DNA from: an uncultured Eubacteriales bacterium
GTDB lineage: Bacteria > Bacillota > Clostridia > Lachnospirales > Lachnospiraceae
NCBI GenBank assembly: GCA_949284175.1
Contig: CASDVE010000008.1
Span: 46,290-110,289, forward strand
Direction of reading: 5' to 3'
Length of the DNA: 64,000 nt
A model generated the notes under the pieces. The model ran no database searches. It was not told the DNA's origin and saw only the letters and a list, made by a program, of their open reading frames with translations. This document shows positions 25,537 through 35,421 of the stretch, piece after piece (the stretch's first letter is position 1; every line of letters begins with the position of its first letter). Position numbers and translations under genes: made by a program.

Positions 25537-26376
25537 CTATTTTGCACCCATATATTCCGCAATAATATCCAAATATTCTTCTGGATAATACCCGATCTCT
25601 CCTTGAAATCTTGTCAGTGCAATGAGTCCACCATCAATCTCATCAATAGACGCTAGCATACGAGCGTTATCTTTCTTTAAACCTCCGCCATATACCACAT
25701 CAAGACCATTTGTTTTCTCTTTTACAAATTGAGCAATCATTTCTATGTACTCTTTACTAGCGGGCGTTTTTCCAGGACCAATGGACCAAACTGGCTCATA
25801 GGCAATGACAACTTTTGAAGTGTCCACATCCTGTAATCCAATGTCCAACTGTTTTCCTAATACTTCCTGCCAATGGTCTTGTTCTTCGCTCTTTTCTCCA
25901 ATGCAGTAGAGAACAGTTAATCCTTGCTGAATGGCACATTTCATCTCTTCATTTAATACTTGATTGATTACATCAGAATCTAAAACACCAGCCATTTTTA
26001 AAAGTCTTGCTTTATCTGTACGCTCTTCACAATGTCCGATGATGGTTGTTTCACATCCGATCGCTTTCATACTAGAGGCTGGACGATTGGTTGTAAATGC
26101 TCCAAAATTGCCTCCCTCTTTTGTATCCTCACAATAAACAGCTTGGCATCCAATCTCAATGGGAGAATCTTCTTCTTTTGCTTCTAAGGCACTCAAAAGA
26201 TGTGCCTCTGGAAAATACATGGCAAATTCTACATCTTCTCTTTTATATTTTTTTAACTCTTCTTGCGTATTTTTTATAATATAGCTCGCCCATTCCTTTA
26301 CCGGTGCAATGCGATTGACTCCATGTAAATTGATAGGGATGTCAAACCGTTTTAAATTTAGATAAATATGTTTCAT
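25537..26376 (-). CDS. Divergent triosephosphate isomerase-like protein
   Basis: A 279-residue TIM-barrel protein, about 30 residues longer than usual TpiA. Catalytic residues are conserved: Lys in LNLKRFD (usually NWK, near residue 9), His in GHCEER (near 114) and Glu in AYEPVWSIG (near 194), with loop 6 GPGKTPAS and phosphate loop YGGGL. It should interconvert DHAP and GAP or a close analogue. Its ATG directly follows the aldolase stop, so the two are translationally coupled. The NLK substitution and extra length mark a paralogue rather than the main glycolytic enzyme. Confidence 0.85.
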   Translation of the reverse strand: MKHIYLNLKRFDIPINLHGVNRIAPVKEWASYIIKNTQEELKKYKREDVEFAMYFPEAHLLSALEAKEEDSPIEIGCQAVYCEDTKEGGNFGAFTTNRPASSMKAIGCETTIIGHCEERTDKARLLKMAGVLDSDVINQVLNEEMKCAIQQGLTVLYCIGEKSEEQDHWQEVLGKQLDIGLQDVDTSKVVIAYEPVWSIGPGKTPASKEYIEMIAQFVKEKTNGLDVVYGGGLKKDNARMLASIDEIDGGLIALTRFQGEIGYYPEEYLDIIAEYMGAK

Positions 26377-27531
26377 TTAGATTCCCCTTTTTTTATATCG
26401 TTCTGCCATTTCTTCTAATGTCACTTGTTTCACTTTTGGAGCCTTTCCATAACTTCCAAATTGAACAAGTAATGTTCCAACTACTTCTTTTACTCCGTCT
26501 TCTATACAGGCTAAAATGCGTGCAACATCATCATCTGGAACCACACCATACATAACCGTATCCATAATTGGTGTGATAAAGACGCGGGGATCAAATGCTT
26601 CTTTATTCTTCTCTAATAATTCATAAATTCCACCAACAGATGTACTTGTTCTAAGTTTTTTATCCTTTGCGAATAGTTCTTTCATATTTCGAGTCACTGC
26701 AAGACGAATATCTGTGTCCACATTAATTTTATTAATTCCACACTTTGACACTTCGATTAACTGGTTTACATCAATACCAAACGCATTCTGAATACGTCCA
26801 CCTAATTCATTGATTTCATCCACAATATATTTTGGTACAGTTGAAGAACCATGACTTACAAGAAAACCTTCAATTCCCTCATGTCTTAAACACTCTTTAA
26901 TGGCAATTGCAATTTCTTTTCTAATAACCGTATTTTTTCCTTTATTAGCTCCGTGCATTGTTCCATAACTAATAGCTAGAGCATCCACACCTGTCTTTTT
27001 AAAAAATTCAACAGCCTTTAACGGATTTGTATACGTACTCTCTGAGCTAAACACATGGTCTTCTACTCCTGCTAAAACTCCAAGTTCCCCTTCCACTGTT
27101 ACGCCTGACTTATGGGCATATTTCACCACTTCTCTGGTTAGTTCCACATTTTCATCAAAAGGAAGAGAACTGCCATCGATCATAACACTTGTATAACCGC
27201 CTTCAATTGCAGCGATACAAGAGTCTAAATTTTTTCCATGATCTAAATGAAGAGCTATTGGAACTTCACTCTCTTCTCCATATTTTTTTACCGCATTAGC
27301 AATATTTTTTGCACCAATTTTTTTATCCTCTAATGTGGCATTCATAAAATCGGTTCGCCCTCCCATAAATCCGTTTGCAAGATCGGCTCCTTGTAAAATA
27401 GCTGGACTACGGAATATTTCATGAATATTGATAACTGCTTTTGCTTGTGCAACAGCATTTACATTAAACGCTCCTTGTGCGTATCCGTTTTGATCTGCTG
27501 ATTCTAAGATAACTCTCATTGGTACTAACAT
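26377..27531 (-). CDS. Class II fructose-bisphosphate aldolase, long form
   Basis: A 384-residue zinc aldolase. Motifs are HLDHGKNLD (Asp and His ligands, near residues 97-99), EGELGVLAG near 150, SYGTMHGANKG (zinc His, near 198) and LVSHGSS (zinc His, near 228), with NVDTDIR near 275. It is about 80 residues longer than typical FBA, with an insert after ILQGADLANGF and a C-terminal extension. It cleaves fructose-1,6-bisphosphate or a related ketose bisphosphate to DHAP and an aldehyde phosphate. Its ATG overlaps the phosphofructokinase stop by 7 bp. Confidence 0.88.
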   Translation of the reverse strand: MLVPMRVILESADQNGYAQGAFNVNAVAQAKAVINIHEIFRSPAILQGADLANGFMGGRTDFMNATLEDKKIGAKNIANAVKKYGEESEVPIALHLDHGKNLDSCIAAIEGGYTSVMIDGSSLPFDENVELTREVVKYAHKSGVTVEGELGVLAGVEDHVFSSESTYTNPLKAVEFFKKTGVDALAISYGTMHGANKGKNTVIRKEIAIAIKECLRHEGIEGFLVSHGSSTVPKYIVDEINELGGRIQNAFGIDVNQLIEVSKCGINKINVDTDIRLAVTRNMKELFAKDKKLRTSTSVGGIYELLEKNKEAFDPRVFITPIMDTVMYGVVPDDDVARILACIEDGVKEVVGTLLVQFGSYGKAPKVKQVTLEEMAERYKKRGI

Positions 27532-28721
27532 TTTTTCTCCTCCTCGATCCTTTTCATATTAAACGAAATCATTTTTGGTAAATCTTCACCAATTAATGGT
27601 CTGCACCATGCAAGAAATTCTTTTGTTACCCCATTTTGCTCCTTATTAATAAATTCTTTTGGCATAGTTTTTTCATAGAGCATAACATCATCAATAGAAA
27701 CTAAAAACGGCTCTATAACATAAGGAGTCGTGGAACATCGTTTAAAAGCAACCATTTTTCCAGTTTCCCCTTTCATAACCATATCACAAGCAATTTCTCC
27801 TGCCATTTGTGCTTCTTTTCTATCAATGGGACTCTGCAATGCAATGGATGCTCTTCCTAATAATCCTGGTTTTTCTCCTCTTGCTTTATATCCTAGTTCT
27901 TTCACAATAAGATTTGCAAGATGAGAACTCACATCTCCAAAATAAGTGGCTCTATCTGTTTTAAAAATTGGTTTAACAATAGGCTCTCCTTTTGCATTTT
28001 TCAATCCTTCACTTACCACAATAACAATTCCTGATTTCTTTTGTAACAACTGCTTCACATCATTTAAAAACTTTTCTTCATCAAAAGGACATTCTGGTAA
28101 ATAAATTAAATCTGGACCAATTCCTCCATCCATTCCTGCTAAAGCACTGGATGCCGTTATCCACCCCGCGTTTCTTCCTGATGCCTCTATTACAACAACG
28201 TGTATTGGTAATCCTTGTACGTCAGTACAAACTTCTTTTACACTTTGGGCAATATAGCGTGCAGCACTTCCAAATCCAGGACTGTGATCCGTAATGGCAA
28301 TGTCATTATCCATTGTTTTGGGAATCCCCATAACTTTAACATCTATCCCTTTTTTTACACAGTTTTTATAAAATTTTCCGCAGGTATCCATTGTTCCGTT
28401 TCCACCATTGAACAATACATATTTTATATGGTACTTTTCAATAATATCTGCCATTTTATCATATTCGGCTTGTTCTATTACATCTCTTGATGTTCCAATG
28501 GCACTTCCTGGTGTTTGTAACAATAATTCTAAATCTTCGTTCGATACACGCTCCAGTTCAACAAACTCTTCTTTCATCACACCACCAGTTCCATTGATAG
28601 CACCATAAATATGGGTTAACTCTTGATGTTTTTTTGCTTCTTTTATAGCTCCATATAATGAAGCATTAATAACCGCAGTAGGCCCTCCACCATGTATAAT
28701 CAAAAGATTTTTTTCTTCCAT
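27525..28721 (-). CDS. Phosphofructokinase family A, group X/III type
   Basis: A 398-residue PFK-A-family kinase that phosphorylates fructose-6-phosphate or a similar ketohexose phosphate at C1. The nucleotide-binding stretch is GGNGTMDTC (near residue 104) and the catalytic stretch PKTMDND (near 134). Gly at the E. coli 104 position favours ATP, while Lys at position 124 is the marker of the PPi-type/X-group branch, as in trypanosomatid ATP enzymes. The Asp usual in GGDG is Asn here. The phosphoryl donor should be regarded as unresolved. It overlaps the aldolase start by 7 bp. Confidence 0.87.
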   Translation of the reverse strand: MEEKNLLIIHGGGPTAVINASLYGAIKEAKKHQELTHIYGAINGTGGVMKEEFVELERVSNEDLELLLQTPGSAIGTSRDVIEQAEYDKMADIIEKYHIKYVLFNGGNGTMDTCGKFYKNCVKKGIDVKVMGIPKTMDNDIAITDHSPGFGSAARYIAQSVKEVCTDVQGLPIHVVVIEASGRNAGWITASSALAGMDGGIGPDLIYLPECPFDEEKFLNDVKQLLQKKSGIVIVVSEGLKNAKGEPIVKPIFKTDRATYFGDVSSHLANLIVKELGYKARGEKPGLLGRASIALQSPIDRKEAQMAGEIACDMVMKGETGKMVAFKRCSTTPYVIEPFLVSIDDVMLYEKTMPKEFINKEQNGVTKEFLAWCRPLIGEDLPKMISFNMKRIEEEKKC

Positions 28722-28744
28722 TCTCTTTCCTTTCTCCCTTTGTT

Positions 28745-29998
28745 TTATTTTCCAAGTGCTTGAAACATACCAACTTTATATGCTTCTACTCCTGGCTGAT
28801 CAAAAGCATTGACCCCCATTATTTTACAAGAAAGATAACAAGCAAACTGGAAGAAATAAAACAATTGTCCAAAATGATATGCGTCTATGGTATCTATTTG
28901 CAATGTGAAACAAGGTAACTTCTCGCTATGTGCTGTTACAGTCGCATGATAAGCAGCTTTATTAACTTCCCAAAAATCTTTTCCATCTAAGTAATCAAAG
29001 TAATCCTTTACCCCATCTCGTTCTACAAGAAGAGAATCTTGTTGTTCTTTCACATCTAAAAATGTTTCAAATAAAATTGGTGAGCCATCTTGTACAAATT
29101 GTCCTACTGAATGAAGTTCTTCCGAATATTCACTGGAAACAGGAAAAATCCCCTTATCTTCCTTTCCTTCACTTTCTGCAAACAATTGAATCCACCATTT
29201 ATAAAACCAACGAAATTGAGGTTCAAAACTAGAAAGCATCTCTATACGGTATCCTTTTTGGTAAAGCAAGTTTCTAATGCAAGCATATTCATATGCTATA
29301 TTGTTCTCTGCACGTTGTTCCCGCAACTGTTTTTGCATATCATGAGCCCCTTTTACAAGTTCCCTTATATCAATACCAGCAACTGCCATTGGGAGTAAGC
29401 CTACATTTGTCATTGCAGTATAACGCCCACCTATATTCACTGGAAATTCCAAAAAACGATATCCATTCTCTTCACACAATACTTCTAATGAACTCCCTTT
29501 TGTTCCTGTTACAATGATTCTTTCATTTGCTTCATTTCCATAACATCGATACAAATATTTACGAAGAATTCTAAAAGAAGCCCCTGGCTCTAATGTTTCA
29601 AAATTTTTTGCTATACAATTCACATAAACAGATTTACCTTCTAGTTGATTTAATATTTTATTTAAAGCATTGGGAGATAGTGTGTTTCCAGCATAGATAA
29701 TTTTTGGTGTTCCTTCTTTTTGAATCGCCTCAATTACGGAACGTGCAGAATTATTAGAACCTCCAACTCCAATTAATACAAAAATATCTGCCCTATCTTG
29801 TATTTCTTTTACAAGTTCTTCTATTCTTTCAAGTTGTTTTTGATTTGCCCATTCCTCTGTATCAAGCCATCCTTGACTATCTTCATATTGCATTTCCCCT
29901 TTTTGTGCAATTGATAATACTTCACTATGAGCTTTTTCAAACATTTTTATTTCGTTAACAAACTTTGTGTCTTTATTATTTATGAATAAATTTATCAT
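28745..29998 (-). CDS. Glucose-6-phosphate isomerase (PGI)
   Basis: A 417-residue PGI, slightly shorter than the 450 of Bacillus. Both family signatures are present: NIGGRYTAMTNVGLLPMA near residue 200 and the C-terminal FDQPGVEAYK near 400, plus the sugar-phosphate loop GVGGSNNSAR near 80. It interconverts aldo- and keto-hexose 6-phosphates. It lies between nagA and the phosphofructokinase in one array, which supplies PGI, PFK, FBA and TIM in pathway order. Confidence 0.9.
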   Translation of the reverse strand: MINLFINNKDTKFVNEIKMFEKAHSEVLSIAQKGEMQYEDSQGWLDTEEWANQKQLERIEELVKEIQDRADIFVLIGVGGSNNSARSVIEAIQKEGTPKIIYAGNTLSPNALNKILNQLEGKSVYVNCIAKNFETLEPGASFRILRKYLYRCYGNEANERIIVTGTKGSSLEVLCEENGYRFLEFPVNIGGRYTAMTNVGLLPMAVAGIDIRELVKGAHDMQKQLREQRAENNIAYEYACIRNLLYQKGYRIEMLSSFEPQFRWFYKWWIQLFAESEGKEDKGIFPVSSEYSEELHSVGQFVQDGSPILFETFLDVKEQQDSLLVERDGVKDYFDYLDGKDFWEVNKAAYHATVTAHSEKLPCFTLQIDTIDAYHFGQLFYFFQFACYLSCKIMGVNAFDQPGVEAYKVGMFQALGK

Positions 29999-30045
29999 GT
30001 TCCTCCTCCAATCTCATCCATTATTCCTATCAAAAATCACATTTT

Positions 30046-31188
30046 CTATCTCTCATAAACAATATGTCCACCAACCACTGTCTTTTCTACATCAAAATTA
30101 GAATCCAAGATGGCAAAATCTGCTAACATGCCTTCTTTCACTTGTCCTCTATCTCTCAATCCCAACATATCCGCTGGATTTTTTGATAATATTTTTTCAA
30201 CTTTTTCTATTGGTAACTCTAAAAATTTTGAAAGATTTTTAAGTGCAACTGACATTCTTAATGTAGACCCTGCTCTCACATCTTCGTGAGCCAATCGAGC
30301 ATCTCCATTTATTACAACGACATCATTAACTCCTAATTTATAGTTTCCATCTGGAAGCCCTGCTGCCATAATACAGTCTGTTATACCAATCATTTTATCC
30401 AGCCCCTTATTATGTGCAATAAATTTTAAAGTGCTTGGTTTTAAATGCAGACCGTCAACGATGGTTTCTACATAAATATCATGAATTAAAGATGCACCAA
30501 CAATCCCTATTTCATGTTGATGAATTGGTCGCATCGCATTCATTAAATGTGTAGAACAGGATACTCCATTTTGAATTGCTTTTACCCCCTCTTCATAAGT
30601 GGCATTAGAGTGTCCCATAGCAACCTTAATTCCCAGTTGCTCAATCTCCTTTATCATTTCCATATTACTCTCTATTTCTGGAGCAATTGTGATATATTTA
30701 ATATTGCCATTTGCCCTTTTTTGATATCGTTTTAATAGTTCAATATCACCACTTTTTAGTAAGTGTTCTGGCATTGCTCCTTTAAACTTTGGTGATAAAA
30801 AAGGTCCTTCCAAGTGAATTCCCATCAGTCTTGCGCCACTACATCCCTTTTCTATTCGATCATTAAATTGATCAATACACCAGTTGGTTTGTTCTTCTGT
30901 ATCCGTTAATACACTTCCTAAAAATGATGTAACTCCTTGCTTTGCAAAAAACTGACTTATTTCATTTAATTCCTCTGAATTGGAAGCATTAATATCATGT
31001 CCTGCACCCCCATGAGTATGAATATCAATAAACCCTGGAATTACATATTGGCTTGTAAAATTATAAATTTTTTCTTCCTCTTCCCTATCAAGTCCTGAAC
31101 CAATTTCTGCAATATATTTGTCCTTTATTCTAAGATCAATTTGATAGAATTCTTCCCCTAATAATACTTTTGCATTTTTAATCAGCAT
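30046..31188 (-). CDS. nagA: N-acetylglucosamine-6-phosphate deacetylase
   Basis: A 380-residue amidohydrolase-superfamily enzyme that removes acetate from GlcNAc-6-phosphate. Motifs are DIHTHGGAG (near residue 56), HLEGPFLSP (metal Glu, near 126), GHSNATYEEG (near 191), STHLMNAM (near 212) and the catalytic Asp in GITDCIMAAG (near 268). Length is typical. It lies 10 bp downstream of the NagB-like gene in the same array, so an N-acetylamino sugar phosphate is the likely entry substrate. Confidence 0.93.
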   Translation of the reverse strand: MLIKNAKVLLGEEFYQIDLRIKDKYIAEIGSGLDREEEEKIYNFTSQYVIPGFIDIHTHGGAGHDINASNSEELNEISQFFAKQGVTSFLGSVLTDTEEQTNWCIDQFNDRIEKGCSGARLMGIHLEGPFLSPKFKGAMPEHLLKSGDIELLKRYQKRANGNIKYITIAPEIESNMEMIKEIEQLGIKVAMGHSNATYEEGVKAIQNGVSCSTHLMNAMRPIHQHEIGIVGASLIHDIYVETIVDGLHLKPSTLKFIAHNKGLDKMIGITDCIMAAGLPDGNYKLGVNDVVVINGDARLAHEDVRAGSTLRMSVALKNLSKFLELPIEKVEKILSKNPADMLGLRDRGQVKEGMLADFAILDSNFDVEKTVVGGHIVYER

Positions 31189-31198
31189 ATAATTTCTC

Positions 31199-32017
31199 CT
31201 ATCTGATAGACTTTGCTACATTAGAATTAATCAAAATTTTTGCATTACTATGGTTTTGAACGAGTGTAACTGGAAAACTAGCACTTACCTCTCCATAACA
31301 AGCATGTCTTACAACTGCTCTATGCCAATCTCGAAAACAAGCAAGAACAATTCTCTTAGCATTTAAAATATTTTTCATACCAATTGTGACACAATATTTA
31401 GGCATTAATTCAATGGCTCCTGAGAATTCTCCAACACTATTCATAACTCTTGTTTCTTTTGAAATAGGCAACACTCTTGTTTTTAATTCAGAAAATTCTT
31501 CAATAGAATAGGTAGGTTCACTTTCATTAAATGCTAAATGACCATTAATTCCAATGCCACCATAGCAAACATCTACCCCACCTAACTGTGTAATAATCTC
31601 ATCAATATAAGATAAATTATTTGGGTTTGGAAAAATTCTTTGATTTTGTGGCATTACTAAATTCTGATTTATTTTTGAATAGACTTCCCTTTCCATAAAT
31701 CCTCTAAACGAAAGAAGATCTTCTTTTGGAATCCATTCTTTTTCATCATCTAAATATTCATCCATGTTAATAAACCAACAGTTCTTCAAATCAACCTGAT
31801 ATGTATTAACTAACCTCACAAAGATAGGATATTGTCCTACTGGTCCTACTGGACATATGAAAACTGTTTTCTTATTTTCCTTATTGTTATTTTGAATAGT
31901 ACGCACCATATCAAGTGCCATCTCATAAAAAACTTCTCCTGAATCCCCCAATTTTACTAGTGGAATTTTTGCATCTTTTCCCAATTCATTTTCATCCATA
32001 TACCAATACTCTCTCAT
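31199..32017 (-). CDS. NagB-like glucosamine-6-phosphate deaminase, divergent
   Basis: A 272-residue NagB/RpiA-superfamily protein. FINMDEYLDD (the E. coli Asp72 region) and GGIGINGHLAFNES are clear. However, the Asp before the catalytic His (GNDGH in E. coli, Asp141) is Asn here, and the phosphate loop TGGTP is replaced by PVGPVG. It may therefore be a slow or altered-specificity deaminase/isomerase. It is adjacent to nagA. The upstream response regulator stop is 2 bp before its start, so coupling with the two-component genes is likely. Confidence 0.82.
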   Translation of the reverse strand: MREYWYMDENELGKDAKIPLVKLGDSGEVFYEMALDMVRTIQNNNKENKKTVFICPVGPVGQYPIFVRLVNTYQVDLKNCWFINMDEYLDDEKEWIPKEDLLSFRGFMEREVYSKINQNLVMPQNQRIFPNPNNLSYIDEIITQLGGVDVCYGGIGINGHLAFNESEPTYSIEEFSELKTRVLPISKETRVMNSVGEFSGAIELMPKYCVTIGMKNILNAKRIVLACFRDWHRAVVRHACYGEVSASFPVTLVQNHSNAKILINSNVAKSIR

Positions 32018-32019
32018 CC

Positions 32020-32706
32020 TTAATTCTCCTTTTCGAAAATAAATAGTTTATCAATTCCCAGACTATGGATCATGGCTACCATCTCTTTTTTCCTACTACA
32101 CCCAAATTTCTTTAATAAATTTTTAATTTGTGTTTTTATTGTAACAAGCTCCACATGTCTTAGATTCGCTATCTCTCGATTGGTCATACCATCCAATAAA
32201 TAACGAACTAATATTTTTTCTGTCTTTGTTAAATCTCCCACATTATGTATAAAAAACAATAAACTTCTTTCACTTGTTCTAAGCCTTGAATATTCTTTCA
32301 TCAATCGTGTATTAATCTTTGGATCTAAAACAATCTTGTTATTATAGGCATCCCTTATTTTGCCAATAATAACTTCAATGGAAACATCTTTAATAATATA
32401 ATCAACCGCTCCCTTTTCCATTGATTGTAAAATTAGTGCATCATTCTCATATGCTGTTAAATAAATGATGTTAATTTCTTTATTCATCTCATGGATTTGT
32501 CCAGCTGCCAAAACTCCAGCATCATTTGTTTCCATGGCAATATCCATCAAAATAACATCTGGAATATTTCCATCTTCAACAAACGCAACAATCTCTTTTC
32601 CTGTTGAAAATGCACCTATCACTTCAATATCTTCATACTGTGTTATGGATTCTATCATATCTTCTCTTAATAGCTCAAAATCTTCTGCTAAAGCAACCCT
32701 TATCAT
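32020..32706 (-). CDS. NarL/FixJ-type response regulator
   Basis: A 228-residue response regulator. The receiver domain has phospho-acceptor Asp in VILMDIAM (near residue 54), Thr in IIYLTAY and Lys in YIIKD. The C-terminal LuxR-type HTH reads LTKTEKILVRYLLDGMTNREIA. It lies 48 bp downstream of a membrane histidine kinase. The pair sits between the ABC importer and the amino-sugar/glycolysis genes and probably controls the array. Confidence 0.92.
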   Translation of the reverse strand: MIRVALAEDFELLREDMIESITQYEDIEVIGAFSTGKEIVAFVEDGNIPDVILMDIAMETNDAGVLAAGQIHEMNKEINIIYLTAYENDALILQSMEKGAVDYIIKDVSIEVIIGKIRDAYNNKIVLDPKINTRLMKEYSRLRTSERSLLFFIHNVGDLTKTEKILVRYLLDGMTNREIANLRHVELVTIKTQIKNLLKKFGCSRKKEMVAMIHSLGIDKLFIFEKEN

Positions 32707-32754
32707 ATTTTATTCCTTCTCCTTTCACTCTGCTTAGAAATAGAGATTATGTAA

Positions 32755-34233
32755 TCACTCAACATATTTAGGAAGCATAACATAAAATTCACTTCCACTT
32801 CCTACTTTAGAATTAATTTTGATATAACCATAATGCTTTTTCACAATTATATGTGTAAAATAGAGGCCTAATCCCCAACTAGAACTATTAATTTTACTTG
32901 TAAAAAATGGTCTAAAGATATTTTTTATCTCCTTCTTATCCATTCCTTTCCCATTATCTTTGATTTTTATTACAAAATATAATCTTTCATTTACTACCTG
33001 TACATGAATCGTATCATTACTAGCTTCATATCCATTGTCCATAATATTTGATATAGCCGTTGGTAATTGTTCTATATCACCTAGAATCATTCCAGAAACT
33101 TCTCTACAAACCTTTATATTTTTTTCCCCGTATCTTTTTATAAAATGCTCCACAGCAATATCAAGAATATCATCGATTGCTATTGGTTTTAAATGAACTG
33201 TATGGGCTGACATCACTTTATAATAACGATTCATATTTCCTAATGTATCTTCATTATAATCTTGTAATTGTTGTAAATATTTTTTTATATTAGGATTATC
33301 AATTTCACTTTCTTCTAACTCTTTATAAATTTTTTTGATCAAGATTCTTGATGCTAATAGCTCATTTTTAATAGAATGACTAAAAACAGATATTCCTAAA
33401 CTTCTCGTTTTAAAATGTTCTTTTAATTTTTTAGATATTCTTTCTTCTTTCACATCATGATAAATATATCCAGATATTCCCATTACACACGTCAAAACAA
33501 ATATAATACTTAATATACCGACCACTACATATCCATATTTTACGACAGTTGGATTAATATACATTAAGGAATTAATATCTATATACTCATAAATATAAAA
33601 ATGATAGATCTGTGCAGGATCTTGTATTGCATATACACTATATAGAGCTGTCATTCCAAAAATCCCAAGAATACTAAATCTTAAATTTTTTTTGCAATAC
33701 AACATAGTAATGGAAATATATTCTATTACTATAATAAGAATTGATAAAATAACATAAACGACTATAAATAATCTAGATATATAAATCATGCTCTGTAATA
33801 AATAAAATCTCCCACTAACTAATATTTTAAAAATTGGTGGATAATAATAGATTAATAAAACTATTGGTATTATTAGCATGAAATTCCCTAGTATATTTTT
33901 TCTCCTTCTAATATATGGGATCATCGTAAATTCTAATGATGCCCTTAATAAGAAATAAGGAAATAATGTTCTTCCAAATGCTACAAGAAAACCAATTCTA
34001 CTCAATGTCCATGGTAAATATTGCAATCGTACTTTTATTTTAGGAGATAAAAATAAAAAAACTCTCTGCCCTTCATTAAAATCTCCTATTTTTGCTATAT
34101 AAATAATAATGCCAACATACATAATAATAAAACAGATGGACATTCCCACCATATATAATGCTATTATATCTCTTCTTAATACTAGCAATATAATAGATAT
34201 AATACCTAAAATAACCATGGATAAAACTAGCAT
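32755..34233 (-). CDS. Multi-pass membrane sensor histidine kinase
   Basis: A 492-residue kinase. Residues 1-265 hold about seven to eight membrane helices with no extracellular domain of recognisable type. After a linker comes the H-box FSHSIKNEL (near residue 285), the N-box NIMDNGYEAS, the G1 box DNGKGMD and the G2 box SSSWGLGLYF. The FSHSIKNE H-box is of the kind seen in small-molecule or membrane-state sensors. It pairs with the NarL-type regulator downstream. An inverted repeat in the 105-bp gap before it may reduce read-through from the ABC genes. Confidence 0.9.
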   Translation of the reverse strand: MLVLSMVILGIISIILLVLRRDIIALYMVGMSICFIIMYVGIIIYIAKIGDFNEGQRVFLFLSPKIKVRLQYLPWTLSRIGFLVAFGRTLFPYFLLRASLEFTMIPYIRRRKNILGNFMLIIPIVLLIYYYPPIFKILVSGRFYLLQSMIYISRLFIVVYVILSILIIVIEYISITMLYCKKNLRFSILGIFGMTALYSVYAIQDPAQIYHFYIYEYIDINSLMYINPTVVKYGYVVVGILSIIFVLTCVMGISGYIYHDVKEERISKKLKEHFKTRSLGISVFSHSIKNELLASRILIKKIYKELEESEIDNPNIKKYLQQLQDYNEDTLGNMNRYYKVMSAHTVHLKPIAIDDILDIAVEHFIKRYGEKNIKVCREVSGMILGDIEQLPTAISNIMDNGYEASNDTIHVQVVNERLYFVIKIKDNGKGMDKKEIKNIFRPFFTSKINSSSWGLGLYFTHIIVKKHYGYIKINSKVGSGSEFYVMLPKYVE

Positions 34234-34257
34234 ATAATACCCCTTAAAATTTACTTA

Positions 34258-34297
34258 AAACCATAGGAACTTTGTTGTATAAAGACTCCTATGGTTT
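34258..34297 (-). terminator. Inverted repeat, possible partial terminator
   Basis: An 11-bp perfect stem AAACCATAGGA / TCCTATGGTTT follows the binding-protein gene. On the minus strand it is followed by TTTTAAG only, so it may be a leaky terminator that sets higher expression of the ABC genes. Confidence 0.5.
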
Positions 34298-34338
34298 AAG
34301 CTCACTACAATACTATAAATATTTTCTATAACTCAACT

Positions 34339-35373
34339 TTATTTTGTTGCAAGTTCATTTGCATCCTTCATAATATCAAAATGAACATAATCATCAACAT
34401 TAACTTCTGATTCAATTGCCCCTGCTTCTAAAAAGAGTTTTTGTTGATTTTCATAGAATTGCTTTAATTCCCCAGATTCCAATGCTTTTTTAATAAATTC
34501 TGTACCAGAAGTTTCCCAGTTTCCTTCATTTTTAGAATTTAGCATTACTTGCTCTTCTGTTTCTGTAACTTTCGCAGTCTGTTTTGCCACTTCATCTAAA
34601 TTTGCTAAACGATAATCCTGTCCCTTTTGTATTGCAGCTGAGAATTTTACAAGAATATCTCTATTCTTTTCAACATAATCTTTTGTTGCAATAAAACTGG
34701 ATGGAAATGTAGCTTCTGACAAATATTTCGCATTATCCGCTAATATAACTGCACTATCTCCCATTTTTTCTAAAATAGTTCCTGTGGATGGTGACCATGT
34801 TGCACAAGCGTCAATTTGTCCTGAAACCATAGCTGGAACGACACCATCTGCATCCATTTCTTGAACTTTAATATCCTCTCTAGTAAGTCCCGCTTCTTTT
34901 AAAGCAAAGTCTAAAATAACATCAGCAGAAGTTCCGGCTGTTGTTGCTATTGTTTTCCCTTTTAAATCAGAAATTGTTTTAACTCCTTTTTCTGCATTCC
35001 CTAATACCGCATCGGCAAGTGATGTTGCATCAATTTGGAAAATCTCTGCTTTTCCCTGTATACATAATTTATGAGCCCCATGACCAATTTGTGCAATATC
35101 AATATCTCCAGAATTTAATGCTGCAATTTCTTGCGGTCCACCTGTAAATTTACTAAGGATTACTTTCAATCCTTGTTCTTCAAAGTATCCTTGTTCCATA
35201 GCTGCCACTAAAGAAGAGGCACTCCCCATATTTGGCATATAAGCAACCCTTACTTCTGTTAATCCTTTTCCATTTCCTTTTGTATCTGCTTTTTGCTCCT
35301 GTCCACCACATCCGCTTAATACGCTAACTCCCATTAGCATTGCAAGTGCAAGCCCCAATACTCTTTTTTTCAT
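34339..35373 (-). CDS. ABC substrate-binding lipoprotein (SsuA/TauA/NMT1 type)
   Basis: A 344-residue lipoprotein. It has a signal peptide with lipobox VLSGC (Cys near residue 22), then an NMT1/SsuA-like two-lobe fold starting VRVAYMPNMGSASSL and containing FTGGPQEIAALNSGDIDIAQ. Relatives bind sulfonates, taurine, nitrate, aromatic acids or thiamine precursors. The three ABC genes are consecutive. The ligand is unknown; given the downstream genes, a sugar-derived or N-acetylated organic acid is possible. Confidence 0.9.
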   Translation of the reverse strand: MKKRVLGLALAMLMGVSVLSGCGGQEQKADTKGNGKGLTEVRVAYMPNMGSASSLVAAMEQGYFEEQGLKVILSKFTGGPQEIAALNSGDIDIAQIGHGAHKLCIQGKAEIFQIDATSLADAVLGNAEKGVKTISDLKGKTIATTAGTSADVILDFALKEAGLTREDIKVQEMDADGVVPAMVSGQIDACATWSPSTGTILEKMGDSAVILADNAKYLSEATFPSSFIATKDYVEKNRDILVKFSAAIQKGQDYRLANLDEVAKQTAKVTETEEQVMLNSKNEGNWETSGTEFIKKALESGELKQFYENQQKLFLEAGAIESEVNVDDYVHFDIMKDANELATK

Positions 35374-35421
35374 AATGTTTCCTCCCTATACATCATATAA
35401 TGTTTTTTTAAGTTTCTAATT

